Assembly: GCA_019973155.2 (NCBI GenBank)
Contig: BPQB01000001.1
Coordinates: 558,001 to 622,000, forward strand
Reading direction: 5' to 3'
Length of the DNA: 64,000 bases
Source: Phanerochaete sordida
Lineage: Eukaryota; Basidiomycota; Agaricomycetes; Polyporales; Phanerochaetaceae
The translations under genes were made by a program, and so were the position numbers. Each line of letters starts with the position of its first letter. The stretch's first letter is position 1. The notes beneath the pieces are model-generated. The model was not told the DNA's origin. It was given only the letters and a program-made list of their open reading frames with translations, and did not search any database. Shown here in pieces: positions 11,527-24,200 of the stretch.

Positions 11527-13476
11527 ATGCTGGATGTAACAAGCTTTCAGCCCTCTGAGCTCCTGGCTCTCGCTGCGAAGGGCGCGCCATGGGCAGCTCT
11601 CTCGTATGTGGTGTACAACGCTGTCATGGTCGTATACAACCTGCACTTTCACCCGCTGGCCAAGTTCCCTGGTCCGCGATGGGCAGCTGCCAGCGGGTGG
11701 TGGCAGGTGTACGTCGAACTGCTCAAGCAGGAAAGTCTTTCAAAGAAGCTCCTTGACCTGCACGAGGAATACGGTGCGTATAATTACCAGTTCATTTGCG
11801 TGGCGTCGTCTAACTTGGGCTGTCCGAAGGTGATGTTGTTCGAATCGCTCCGAACCAGGTCAGCTTCACTCTGCTCCCATGTTGCTGACAACCTAAATAG
11901 GATCCCTGTAGCTCCACTTCTCCAGACCTTCCGCGTACAACGAGATCTACAATGTCAAGAACCGGTGGGACAGAGACATGGCTCTATACCACATCTTCGC
12001 GGACGAACGGTCCACACTCACCATTCCCGACTACACAACTGCCAAGAAACGCAGAGACCTGACCACTTTCCTCTTTTCGCGCAAGAACATCATCGCTATG
12101 CAGCACTTGGTCCAGCAATGCGTACGCGCGCGTTATCTCTGAACCTAAATGAGTGACGCTGACAGGTTGCGCAGCTCGACACAGCTTGCGAGAACATCGA
12201 CACGCACATCAAGGAGGGCAAGCCCGTCAGCATTTTCAAGGCCTTCCGGTGCTGCGCCGCCGACGTGATCTGCACGATGTGCTTCGCGCGCAGCATGAAC
12301 GCGACGAGCGAGCCCGGCTTCAACGCGCCCGTCGTCACATCCATCCACGCCGCGTTCCCCGTGATCATGGTCTTCAAGCACTTCCGCCTGCTGCAGGCGA
12401 TCATCACGAAGGCGCCGGCCGCGCTCATGCGCCACCTCGCCCCGGAGCTCGGCGGGCTCATGCAGATGCGCCAGGTAGACCCATAGCCATATGCAGCACG
12501 GAACCTTTGACGCTGACGTGTGCGTGCAGATGCTCACGGACCAAGTCAAGGAGGCGAAGGCAAACCCACAGGTGCTACACGACCTCCAGCAGGTCACGAT
12601 CTACCACGAGCTTCTCAAGGACCCTGAGAACGTGCCATCCGACGTCTCACTGCGCGACGAGGCGGTGCTATACGTAACCGCGGGCATGGACACGTCGAGC
12701 GACGCGCTCACGCTCGGCACGGTCAACATCCTCTCACGCCCGGAACTCCATGCAGAGCTTCTGCGCGAGCTCGTCGCCGCCTGGCCAAACGTCGACGACG
12801 CGCCGCCGCGCTATGAACAGATCGAGAAGCTGCCGTACCTGGTGCGTCCGTGTGATATGTTTGCACGCTTATGCTGACCAGGCGGCCTGCAGACCGCGGT
12901 GCTGAAGGAAAGCCTCCGTATGAGCCATGGCGTCGTGCAGCCCATGACACGCGTCGTACCCAAAGAGGGCGCGCGGATCTCGGGATATTCTATCCCCGGC
13001 GGGGTAAGCAGTGTATCGACTGTGTAGCCGGGCGGTCACTCACCGACTGCAGAGCGTCGTTGCGATCAGTAACATCTTCGTGCACTGGAGCAAGGAGATC
13101 TTCGCCGATGCGCGCGCGTTCAAGCCTGAGCGTTGGCTCGATCCCGAGGCAGACCTGGACCCGTGGCTCGTCGCCTTCTCAAAGGGGCCCCGCAGCTGCC
13201 TCGGCGTGAAGTGAGTCTTAAACTATATGCGTACGCGCAAGTGCTGAGCATGTGCGTCAGCCTTGGGTGGTGCGAGCTTTACATGAGCATGGCGACGCTG
13301 TTCCGCCGGTACGATATGAAGCTCAACGGAGTCGGGTATGGTTTGAATTGCTGCTCCGGCCTGTTTTTTGCTGATTGTTGCTTCACAGACCTTCAGACCT
13401 GAAATGGCGCGACGTTTACTTGCCTCTGCACATTGGGCCCGATCTGACAGTCATTGCCAAGCGTCGCACAGTCTAA
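11527..13476 (+). CDS. Cytochrome P450 (trichodiene-oxygenase/CYP58-like type)
   Basis: About 500-residue P450, intact across roughly nine exons. The hydrophobic N-terminus (WAALSYVVYNAVMVVYNLHF) is followed by the hinge FHPLAKFPGPRWAA. Exon 2 gives GDVVRIAPNQ and exon 3 LHFSRPSAYNEIY, the usual B-helix region. The I-helix is AGMDTSS (about 12680), the K-helix ESLR (about 12910), the PERF-like block FKPERWLD and the heme loop FSKGPRSCLGVN, whose Cys is present (about 13195). The last exon ends in KRRTV. Neighbourhood gives no substrate. It is not closely related to the P450 at 203-2413: the heme loop and flanking helices differ, so this is not a local duplicate. Family name is inference from motif pattern. 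Confidence 0.9.
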
Positions 13477-13627
13477 CTCATGCATACCCATCTCCGCCCC
13501 CTCACTGATTATAACTCTTGGATGTTATATTTATTGGATTCTGCTGGCTACAATGGGCCATATTCCTGGTTTATCATGTCGGGCTCTGCGATTTCGACGA
13601 TTGCATGAAGCGCGTTGATTCTTGAAG

Positions 13628-13900
13628 CCTGTGGACGAACTTGCAACATCAATGCGCCAGGTCTTTTACGAGGATGTGACGGATGCAGACTCGTATTAGG
13701 ACGTCCTCGAGATGAACCTAAGCGAGATCCAGAGCGATGGCACAGTCGTTCCACCAAGGAAGACCGGTAAGAAGCAAGAACACAGACTCAATGTCAGTGG
13801 TGGGCAAGGCAGAAAAGACAACAAGGTTGTTTCGAGCACGATGGAGTCTACGGCCATGAAGGAGTTCCTGAGGGCGGTCGATGAAGCTTTGGATCATTGA
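13628..13900 (+). pseudogene. 3' remnant of a MYND-family gene
   Basis: Ninety-one codons in one frame match the C-terminal exon of MYND gene A on the opposite strand. PVDELATSMRQVFYEDV here pairs with PVDELAASMRQVVYEDI in A. QSDGTVVPP pairs with NADGTVDPQ, and DNKVVSST with DSKWVSST. The copy lacks about five residues between YEDV and the DADSY block. It carries an in-frame TAG at 13697-13699 where A has Gln. No MYND finger or N-terminal exons are recognisable upstream; the second P450 ends at 13476. It is therefore a truncated, disabled copy. The homology is read by eye but spans the whole segment. Confidence 0.8.
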
Positions 13901-14250
13901 CATTGATAATCGGAATTAAAGGCATGCATTTGGATCACGTTGCGAGAAACCCCTACACTCATTCACCATATTAGTACATGGTTTGCCGTACGAGTTGGGT
14001 TTGGATAGCGTCCTGAATTGTCGAACATGCACCTCCTTCCAATCGAAAATAATGTCCCGGTGTCAGGGCGCCCGCATGCCCTGACACCTGTTGATATCTG
14101 GCTCTGACGCACAGATATACGACAAAAATATCGTTCAAAACTTCAGACTTAGGCGGGACCGCCTGAAGCGAACGGATCCAACGAGGGATTCCAGGATTTC
14201 ATCGGGGTTGGAGACTCGAGAACCACTCTATATTATGAGTAGATAAAAGT
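13901..14250. other. Intergenic between the MYND remnant and tRNA-Ile
   Basis: AT-richer stretch with no recognisable coding, repeat or RNA feature. Confidence 0.4.
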
Positions 14251-14255
14251 AAAAA
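14251..14255 (-). terminator. RNA polymerase III terminator of tRNA-Ile
   Basis: Run of five T on the minus strand beginning three bases after the tRNA discriminator base. Confidence 0.7.
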
Positions 14256-14257
14256 GC

Positions 14258-14352
14258 TGGCCAACGCCGGGATCGAACCGACGACCTTGGCGTATTACGT
14301 AATGTTGCTTACAATATTAGCACCACGCTCTAACCAACTGAGCTAGTCGGCC
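14258..14352 (-). tRNA. tRNA-Ile (AAT anticodon) with intron
   Basis: The 95-base gene reads 5' GGCCGAC ... GTTGGCC plus discriminator A, giving a complete 7-bp acceptor stem with one G-T pair. The D arm (AGCTCAGTTGGTTAGAGC) and T arm (GGTTCGATCC) match A- and B-box promoters. The anticodon stem TGGTG/CGCCA closes the loop CTAATAA, with anticodon AAT. A 21-base intron (14294-14314) sits after position 37, the canonical nuclear tRNA intron site. Mature length without CCA is 74. It decodes ATT and, after A34 to inosine editing, ATC and ATA. Confidence 0.95.
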
Positions 14353-15420
14353 ATGCTGGCTGTGCGTATGAGTACATTGTGTATAAACAGTGTATCGTCC
14401 CACTATCGCTAAGAATTTCGAACTTCAACTGTTCGCGCCATCCCTTCCTGGAGTTCATGTTGACAGACTAATCCCTGAACTCGAACCAACAGAGATGTTT
14501 CATATTGAATCCTTCGCTGATGACAACATACCATCTCACAGTGCCTATCACCATCTGAGCAGCCGTACGTCGCACTTGTCGCCGTGTCGCGTCATATACA
14601 GGTCTCGTCCAGTGTCAGTCAACGTCACACAAGTTGCAGCGCTCAACTCGTGCTATACCCTCTAACCACATCATTGTCTCTTTGAGTACTCCAGGCTCAG
14701 CGCTGTAGACAAGGTATATGAGATGGCCTGGCAGCGGGTAATTCCCCAAGGCACAGTCATCACCGGGGCACTTGAGATTATGCACACAGGCGTAAGCCAG
14801 TCACCTTACGAAGAACTCTACCACCACACTGTCGAAGAGGTACGTCTCTTAAATGCCGGCTGTGAGCTTTTTCCCAAGACCAGGCAAGATAGGCTCGGTT
14901 AACTTGACGAATGCGCATAATGTGCACTCTAGGAACGGTAAGCCTGACGCCTGGAAGGACCCGTGATATGTCTCTCGCCCCGCATCGTGCTCCAGTTCAC
15001 TCACGGAAGCGGAGGGAGCACATGAACAGGGCCTTGATCAAACGGCACTGGCACGGAAGACGCGGGCTTGACGCTGAACTCCCACCCCTTGTGGGTCCAG
15101 CCGTCTCGGGATGGTACGTGTGCTTCGCGTCTTCCTAGTTCGCCGTCTCGCCCTAACACCTGCTCTAATCGCAGCAGCCCTGCGGCGCGCGATGCTCTAG
15201 AGTTTGCGCCGTAGAAATATCTCCCTTGATGCCCTCCTGGGGCGTTCCTGCGGACCATGGACCACTCCGTTGTCTCGGTGTGGGACGGCCCCGGATATCT
15301 GATGCGGCTGCTCAGCTGAGCACTGGGTCAGCCTTATATCAAGGTACATAGCTTTGGGTCAAAATCGGAGAGGAGCTTTGCGCCGAGCGACCGCCCCAGC
15401 ACCCTTGTCATCCCTGAGCC
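14353..15420. other. Intergenic with unassigned coding-like stretches
   Basis: About 1.07 kb. Plus-strand open stretches at about 14393-14570 (FELQLFAPSLPGVHVDRL) and 14690-14900 (QRVIPQGTVITGALEIMHTG) look less random than ORFs in other gaps. They lack an ATG, a convincing joint or a recognisable domain. They could be remnants of a gene or chance. An AT-rich TTATATCAAGG near 15333 may serve the MFS gene at 15421. Confidence 0.3.
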
Positions 15421-17968
15421 ATGTCACGCACGGAGCAGGTGCCTCTGGAGTTCGCCGACCCAGCAAAGAGGAAAGCTTTGACCAAGAAGGTCCTTTGGAA
15501 ACTAGACACCCATGTGCTACCTGCTCTGGCTCTCGTACGTAGCTCAGGCCCCTGCGCTTATTCGCTCTCATGGCTCACCTGGCTCGCAGCTCTGGCTAGC
15601 CAACTTTATCGACCGGTCGAACATCGGAAACGCTCGGTATGCTCGCTAAAGATAGCAGAGAGAGGTGTGCTGACTATCGGTGGCATGTAGTATCGCTGGC
15701 CTCGAAACCGATCTACACCTGCATGGCAATCAGTACAACACAGCGCTTGCCAGTATGTACGCCAACCTCAACCTGTATGACACTTCTAATCATTGCTCCA
15801 TTCAGTCTTCTTCGTCTCGTGAGTCGTATTCGCAACATTCTTCTTCAAAATACTGACGTCTCCAAAGATACATCATCGTCGAAGTCCGTGAGTGCCATTC
15901 CCACTCGCACGATATTTTATCCTCATCACATTCTGTAGCCTCGAACTGGGTGTTGAAGAAGATCAAGCCGAGTAGATGGCTGCCGTTCATCGTCGCAATC
16001 TGGGGCGTCGTCACCACGATGACAGGGGTTACCCACAATTACTCCGGTCTTCTGGCGATCCGATTCTTCCTCGGAATGTGTGAAGGCGGTCTCCTTCCCG
16101 GCATCGTACGAGCTATCATGTCAGCTGGCGGCGTACAATCGTTGATCCTTGTCTAGGTGCTCTATCTCAGCACACTGTATAGGCCGCACGAGCTGCAGCA
16201 ACGGTATGGTATCCCAGCCTATTTTGCCGCTCGGTGACTGATAGGCATCATCTCGCAGCGTCGGTATATTCTATGCATCAGCGTCCCTTTCTGGTGCATT
16301 CGGCGGTTAGTTGAATTCGGTCTATAGGCAGAATTCTAGGAATTAACCCCGCCTTTGCAAGGTTTACTCGCCTCAGCTATCCTCAAGATGGACGGTGTAG
16401 GGGGCCTCTCCGGCTGGCGCTGGATCTTCATCCTCGAAGGGATCGCGACTATCATCATCGCTTTCATCTCATGGGGGACTATGCCTGGGGACCTCGCATC
16501 AGCAAAGTTCTTTACCGACGAAGAGAGGGCGTTCGCTTGTGAGTTCCTCAACCTAGGTTTCCAGGCGGTACTGACTCGATTCTAAGTATGGCGATTCCGT
16601 GAAGCCCATTCCGTCGTCAATGGCGCGCCGCTGTCTGAGCCTGCGCAGAAGATCACCGCCGATCTGGGTGACGAGACCGAGAAGGAGAGCGAAGTCCGCA
16701 TCGAAAGTCAGCTCGCCTCTGAGCCTGTCGTTGTACACCAAGAAGATGAGGTGTTCGAATGGCGGGAGGTGATGCGCGCCGTACTGGACGTGCAAGTCTG
16801 GCTGACGGCTTTTGCGTACATGGGGATCATCATCAGTCTATACAGCTACTCGCTGTTCATGTGAGCTCTTCCATCTCCATGCACACGGTCTTTAAGCCTG
16901 AAGCATGCGAGCACAGCCCAACCATTGTTGCCGGCCTTGGCTTTACTGGAGAAGAGGCGCAACTGCATACAGGTAGGTCAAATATCCCAGTTTTAGCCGG
17001 GTCATATTCGCTGACATCTCTGCGCAGTTCCACCTTACGTTCCTGCCGTGGTCTTCACCGTGCTTGTAGCTGTAGTCAGTGACAAAGTCAAGATGCGAGG
17101 GCCATTCATGCTCCTGTTCCTTCCTATCGCTGCAGCTGGTAAGTGTAATATCCTCGGGCATCGGCGCATAATCTCCCCCTCATACTTTCACTACAGGGTA
17201 TATTTTGGCCATTGTAGCAAAGGTAACTGTCGGATGTGATCCACATATTACGAAGACAGCTGACCAAAGCTTTCTCGCAGACAAACCTGCAGCGATATGT
17301 CGCGGGTACGTGCGCCAGATATAGCACACGGACTCAAGCTGACCATTACGTGCGGCCTCAGTTCACCTCATTGCCACCGGGATGTGAGCATCTGGCCCTC
17401 GATGCCGGTATCGGCCATCGCTGACATGGCCGTAGCTACCCTTGCGGACCGTGCATCCTATCCATTCTCCCGAACAACTGTGCCGGGCACTACAAGAAAG
17501 CTACAGCGGTCGCACTACAGCTCGCGATTGCCAATTGCGGGTACGTCTTGAGGTTTGCTCCATTTGAGCCGACACACTCACGGAGACGCATGTACAGCGG
17601 CTTCGTCGCGACATTCGTGTACACTTCCAGTAAGACATGAAGCTACCCGTATGTCTGCCGGCTTATCGCTTACTCGATGCTTCCGTAGACCAGGCACCCC
17701 AGTACAAGACCGGACACAGTATCGTGCTGGCCTTCGTGGTGGCCGCCTGGGTCTTCGTGGCCCTCAACGTGTAAGCAGCGATTCGGCTCGTCTATAATTA
17801 TCCTCCGATGCTGACACCGCGCGCAGGGCGTACTGCATGTGGGAGAACAAAGCGCGTGCGGACGGCCGTCGGGACGGCCAGCTCGAGAAGTACCAGGAAC
17901 TCTGGGATACGGGCAAGACGCGAGCACCCATTGGCGACCGTTCGCCGTCGTTCCGGTTTACGTTGTGA
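15421..17968 (+). CDS. MFS transporter, anion:cation symporter family (Dal5/TNA1-like)
   Basis: Plasma-membrane permease with 12 predicted helices spread over about a dozen small exons. The N-terminus KKVLWKLDTHVLPALAL is the family opening. It is followed by LWLANFIDRSNIGNARIAGL, the signature of allantoate/nicotinate/pantothenate-type permeases. Later blocks are SNWVLKKIKPSRWLP, RFFLGMCEGGLLPG, LYLSTLYRPHELQQR and GWRWIFILEG. A long polar central loop (about 16600-16760) separates the two six-helix halves. The second half includes PTIVAGLGFT, LSILPNNCAGHYKKA and QYKTGHSIVLAF. The tail AYCMWENKARADGRRDGQ ends in RSPSFRFTL. Every joint I tested keeps frame. Substrate is unknown; vitamins, allantoate or carboxylates are typical. 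Confidence 0.85.
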
Positions 17969-18231
17969 GCTTCGGTCCCGCGTTGTGATTGTACTCCCAC
18001 AGTTGGCACGAAGCACTCTTCTTCGCACTTGCCGGGGAAGGGCCTCGTGTGATACTGTCTTACTGAATGGGAAGAAGCTGGAATGACGTTGAGATGCCTA
18101 TGCGATACATGCGAGCACTGAACAAATAGATGCGTGCGTGTGAGTGCAAGAAAATGGAGATGAAATCGTGACGGTCATGAGAAATGAGGGATTAAGTTAT
18201 CAAAATAATAAATCAGCGAAAGACAGCATGT

Positions 18232-21200
18232 TCAGACGTAGAACCTGCGCGTCTTTGTCAGTCGCTGCTGGACATACGGTGAGAACTGGCACTTACTTCT
18301 TGTTGATCTGCCAGAGAAGGAGGTTGAGGTTGAACTTGGCGAGACCATTGAACAAGGTGATCGACGCCTTGTCCTCGAACTGTGCCTGCAGGAGCTCTTC
18401 CATCTTGATATCGGAATATGCCATCCGGTTGGTGATGCCGAGAGCAGTGTTGAAGATCTCGACCGTGAACACGCCGACGTTGTTGGATGAAAGCACGATG
18501 TCGAGCTTGTCGAACTGGCGGGGAGAGTATTGGTCGATAGATAGCAGAATGCCCTTCTCGTAGAAGTGCTGAGCACTGTATCTGTACGAGCCAAACTGAG
18601 GAGCTTTGCCAGTCTTCTGCAGGTCCCGCATGTGGAAATACTGCTTGGTGAAAGGCAAGACAAATCGCTTCTTCCTGCTGACCGATGTCAGTCAAATCTT
18701 CCTCACATGAAGTAGAGACGCACCCTTTGCCTCGCTGCATAGTTTGCATCGCAGCCTCGACATAGTTGTGGTAGCTCTCGATTTGCTCCTCGTAGTTCTT
18801 CTTGCGCTGCCCGAGGTATTTGATCGCTTCTTCCATGCTGTCCTTCTCGTTCTGGCGCTGTATCCGGCGACGGTTCTTGCTACGCACATCGCCTGCGATG
18901 GCGTTGAGGACGCCTTGGTAGCCATCCCCGCGCGAGATGAGTCCCCGCTTCTCGAGCTCGAGAAGATAGAAGATGGCGTGGGCCTTGACTTCCCGGAAGG
19001 TCATACTATCGGCTCATCAGCACGCTGGACGGACGGGAGATGACTGAGGAACTCACGATCTGATATCCTCTAGGCGGTAGGCATCGTCAGCGTGGGTAGT
19101 GGACGGCATGCGACGCTGCTGCTTGTATTGCTCCCGTTCCATCTCCTCGAGGATGGCCTCCCAGGCGAGCTCGTGCTCGTCGGTCACTGGTTGCATCAAA
19201 GACTCGACCAAGTCTTTCGCAGGCTGCACGCGCAGAATGGCCAGAACAGCGCGCTTGCTTTGCACCCAGATGGCTTTCTCGTCTGCGCTTGGGTCTGAAT
19301 CTCCGTCAGTATAATCCTATCTCCGGAGCAATTTGAATGCGGCGCACCTTTGACATGAGCAAAACGGTTTGTCAGCTGCATTTCGATAGCAGCATCACGC
19401 GCGTCGTGAAGCTCGTCGTTGCCAAGATTTGGAACACCGTCGAGCTCGTGCAATATGACGCGGAGGGTGTCATCGCGACCAGGGCCCTACGTGAATGTCA
19501 TTGTTAGCACGGCATCTAGAACGCATAAATTCCACCGACCAAGTGCTCCAGATATTGCGACAGAAGTGTGTGCATGGCATACACTTCGTTCGGTGAGATG
19601 AAGATCGATTTTGGCTGGAAAGTCGCGTCCAAGAACTCGTGGGCGTGATACTGAGTCTCAGCATCGGGAACATTCGCCACTGCGGCCCTTATCAGCTGCC
19701 GGAAACGGTCATAGGCCGCGGGAACGTACCTTCGAAGAGCCACGACGTCGTCTGCTGAATGGCATTCCTGACATAGTCGTTGACAGGGATGTGATGCGGA
19801 CTGTCGTCGCCAAACTCAAGACCGCTAGTAATCTGGGTGAGCATCCGCGAGATTTGTGCCAAATTCTTCCGCGTTTCGACGTTGATAGTCTCCTTGACAA
19901 TGTCGAAAGTTTCTGGCGTCCTATCCAAACTTCATCAGAGACGCACTCCGCGCTGAGGATAGAGATACTCACATGATAGCCGGGTTGACGTATCGGTAGT
20001 ACACCAGCCGCGCGATACATGCAGCGTATGCCTCGTCAGAAGCATGAGGGAAACGCTCCTGTGAAGAAATGTCATACACGCAGGGTCAAGCTGACAACGA
20101 TTCAGAACCCACCTTCAGAGCGACGAGCGTTTCGCGGGCGATGTAGCGCATGCCGTAGGGCATCTTGGCAGTCGACTGAGTTAGATTCGTGACGAAGAGG
20201 TCGGTCCACCATTGGAGTAGCTGCAAGTCTAAGCGTTCGGGGTCGAGTAAGCTGCTGCTCCAGATCATGAAGTGGAAAGCTCCTACGTCTGATGTACTCG
20301 GCACGAGTGTCCGGATCCTGAAGAGCTTCGCGGAACGGTATGTTTTTAGGCAAGTTGCTCTGCTGCCCAGTCCGAGTCTCCAGTAGGTCGATCTTGTTCC
20401 GGTAAATCTAGCCCACTTTCAGAATACAATCCGTAATTATGGAAAAGAGAGCTTACGATGCTCGGATCCGTCTCGAGATCAATCTCCTCACCGGACTTCA
20501 CGAGGTCATGGATCGCGCTCTGAAGAGTTTCCCGCACGTAGACCGTCTGCTTTGGCCGAATGTAGGGAACGACAAGGCTGACGAACACGGGGTGGCCCTT
20601 GATCACGTCCTCAATTGTCGCTGCGGACTTGATCTCATCTTGAATTGCATTCTGAAGGAACAGTCGTCAGCAAATAATACTGACTTCATGACAACATACA
20701 TACCTGGAACAGCTTCAAAAGCAGATAGTCCTCTCGGCGATCCTGGCCATACCCGAAGAGCGTCAGCGTGACACGCTCGACAAGCTTGCGGTTCTTCTCG
20801 AGGCTCTTGTCCGCGGCGATCACTGTGAACAGCCGTGACAGGTACTCCGTCTTCGTCTGCAGCAAGTAGAAGAGCTGCTGATACAGCTCGAGCTTGCGCT
20901 TCGCGGCGTGGTCCAAAGCGCTCGGCCCAGCGAAGGGGTCGCCATGGGCAGCAAGTACGGACGCACGGGCGGCGTGCGCCGCGGCGTTCTCGCCTCCGTG
21001 AAGCCGGCGGGCCTTGATGAGCTCCTCGAAACTCTTCACGTTCTGCACGACAAGGGCGATCTTGACGTCCAAGTCGTCCACCTCGGCTTCGAGCGCCTGG
21101 TTCTCGCGGATGCGTTTGACGACCTCTTGGCGGAGACGCTCGAGCTTGAGCTCCTCTTGGAAGTCCGCCTCGGAGTTGTCGAGCAGGTGCACGAAGTTCT

Positions 21201-24200
21201 TGATGGTGTCGACTGTGACGTTCGTGCCCAGGGTGAGCTGACGATATTGTTCGCGGGTCTCCTTCGCGCGGAAGAGCGACTGGATCTGGATGACCTTGTC
21301 CAGGTTCTCGCGGTAGTGCCGCATCTTGGTCTGGAACTTCCGCCGCTGCATGACGCCACGCAGCATCGCCTGTAGGATTGTGGCCGCGGGATGGCTTTGG
21401 TGCAGGTAATCGCGCCACGCGCAGTAGTCCATGCGAACGAGAGCGCCCCGGACATGTGCTTGAAAACCAACGACATCGGGCTCGATGAACTCCAGCTGCT
21501 TGCTTTGCTCCTGGTGCTTCTTGCGGGCGAGCGCGGCACGGGCTAGGGCCTGCAGACTGCCAACAGACTTGACGACGGTGACCTGTGACATGGCCTGGCT
21601 CATTGCCTTGTGCTTCCTTCGGACGAGGAAGCCGCGTAGCGCAGCCTGGAACGCGACGACCGATGGAGTTGCTTTGCGCAGACCGCGGATGAGGGTCAGG
21701 AGGCGCTTTCGAGCAAGGTAGGTTCGGACCGCGGCCTGAATCCTGACCACGACATCGGTGGCATCGTCCAGCTTGGCCAGTTGGGCGCCGATGCGACGCC
21801 GGATGAGAACGCCTCGCGTCTGTGCTTGAAGGGCGACGTAGATGTCCTGGAACTGGTCGATGTACGCAAGCTCATAGCCGATTCTCCGTCTCGCCAACAC
21901 ACCACGAGCGTGAGCTTGCAGCTGAACGATAGACTTGAAGAGGACAGGTGTCGCGAATGTCTTCTGCACTTCGTTATGCGTCTTTTTCGCCAGGCGAGCG
22001 CGAGCGAAAGCCTGCAGCTTGACAACAGCTGGCTGACAGCTACGCATAGCTTCCAGTAGCTTGTGCAGCCTTCGACGCTGGATAACACCTCGTGCCTGAG
22101 CCTGGATCAAGATGATGGTCTGGGCGGAGCCTCTGACTCGCTGTAAATGAACGTGCCAGTCACGACGGACAAGCGTTCCCCGTGCATGAGCTTGAATCGC
22201 GACCACCAGATCGTCGAGATTAGCATGCTCCTTCCGCTCGTGCACGAGTCGAGACCGGACGAGGAACCCTCGTGCCAAGGCCTGCAGCTTCGGGACGTGG
22301 CGCTCCGCGAGCTTGATTCGACCTTGTTGGGTAGCCAAGGCCTTCCGAGCGAGAAAACTCCTTGCAACGGATTGGCAGGCGATGATCGAATGCTCGTTTT
22401 CACGAAGCAGGCGTTCTCGACCTGCAGGCACACCATCAGCACTAACGTTACGCGGACAGTCAGGGACACATACGTTCATACTCGGTCTCCTCTTCCTCTT
22501 CTGGCTCCTCGTTGATCTCCTTCGCAAGCTCGCGTTTGACGCCCGCGAAGTTGGGCATGGCCACACCGGAGTCCTTGAGGCCTTTGTGCGTTTTCTGCAG
22601 CTGATCGTCGGAAAACTGCAGCTGTCCGACGAGATCTCCGATGCGTTGAGCCAGTCCTCTACGTGCAAGCAAGTGACTATTTTTGTAACTCGTCAGCGTC
22701 GTCATGCAGCAATTAGCAAAGCTCTAACCTGAGCGCATGGATGCAGTAGATGACTTTCGGGAAGTTCTTTTTCTCGTACAGGTCGGTCAGCTCGAAGCAG
22801 AAGCTCTGAGAACACTCAATTAGCAAGAGAGTGAGTACGACACGGAAGCGCGAAGCTGACCTCCGGAAGTCCCACATATCGCACGAAGTTGAAGAACACG
22901 TTGATGTTGTCCGAGTGCCGGAAGTCCAGTTTCGGAGCCTACGCCACGCGGTCAGGATATAGTCTCACCCCACCACAAAGAAACACACCTCGTATATGCG
23001 ACGCACGACTGCCTCGCCCTGGAACACACGTACGAGCTTGGCCAGCACGACGCCATCCCTCATGCGCTCCTCCATCTCGACGATATCAAACGACAGCTCC
23101 TCGCCCAAGCAACCCTCGATCCACTGCTTCGCCTCGCCAATGTGGCAGAGATACTCGTACGCCTGCAAGAGGTGCCGCTGTACATCGGCCCAGAGGCCTC
23201 GCGTCCACCGAGTCGTGGCCTTGACCTGGGGTAGGGGAGTAGCTGCAGCCGCGGCCACCGCGGACGTCATGTCGCGCGAGAGCCGGAGGCGGCCGCGCAG
23301 GCCTGCGACGTCCTCGCCCTCGCCGACGCCGAATGACTGGTTGTGTGGCGTGCGGGGCTCGGTGAACGAGACACGCTTGCGCTCGCGGGTCTCGCTCTGG
23401 GCGCGGCGCACGCGCTCCGCCCGCCGCAGGGGATTTTCCGGTGGCGAGGGATCCGGTGGCCGCCCTTCGTCCTCCTTCGGCTCGTCCTCGAACTCGTCGT
23501 TGACCTCTCCGCTGGCTATGCGGGGAAGGTGGCGGCCCATTTTCCGGCCTGCGGTCAGATGCTCGGGGAGCCTTGAGGTGCGTTGCTGCATGTAGGAGCT
23601 GCGGTATGGCTTGGGCGACATCACGGAGGAGCTCGAGGCGGACGCTGAACTGGCGAACGACGACGAGGCATGCTGCTCAGCAGGCTCTGCAATGGTCCGC
23701 GCGGAAGTGGACGTGGTATGTGAACGTGGACGTATTCCAAGGGAAGCCTTATCAGGCGAGGGCGTAGATGAGTATAGATTTCCGTATACTGAAGTCGGCC
23801 TTCTATGAACAGTGCTCGAGAAAGAGGCGTCCGAGAAGGTCCGGGACGACGCAGAAGTGACAGACGAGGACGACGTGGCGTCCGAGGCCGTCGACGACCC
23901 TGTCGAGGTCGGGTCCAGGGCCTCGAGTGCGCGGGCACGGTGGAACTTGGCGGCGGGGTCGGGCCCGTCGTCGTCGCGGAGGGGCACCGCGTAGGGCGTG
24001 TAGCGGCGCTCGGCGTGCTCGAGCGGGGCCGAGACGGGGAGGCGGATGCGGTGGAGCTCGGAGGCAGATGGCGAGTCGGGGCTCTCGATCGTGACCCCCG
24101 TCGTGTTCGGCGAGAGCGCGGCGGCGATGATGGGCTCGGGCACGCTGTAGCGCTTCTGCTCGGGCGGCGTGAGGTCGGGGATGCGGCGGCGCGTCGGTGT

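Noticed and set aside
203..13476. The two P450s as a duplicated pair linked with MYND copies
   Set aside because: The P450s differ in heme loop (FGFGRRICAG versus FSKGPRSCLG), I-helix and tail, so they belong to different families; only the MYND segments are homologous.
9685..15420. Secondary-metabolite cluster (peroxidase, P450, transporter, synthetase)
   Set aside because: No core synthase (PKS, NRPS or terpene cyclase) is present, and the genes are interspersed with tRNA and housekeeping genes over 25 kb.
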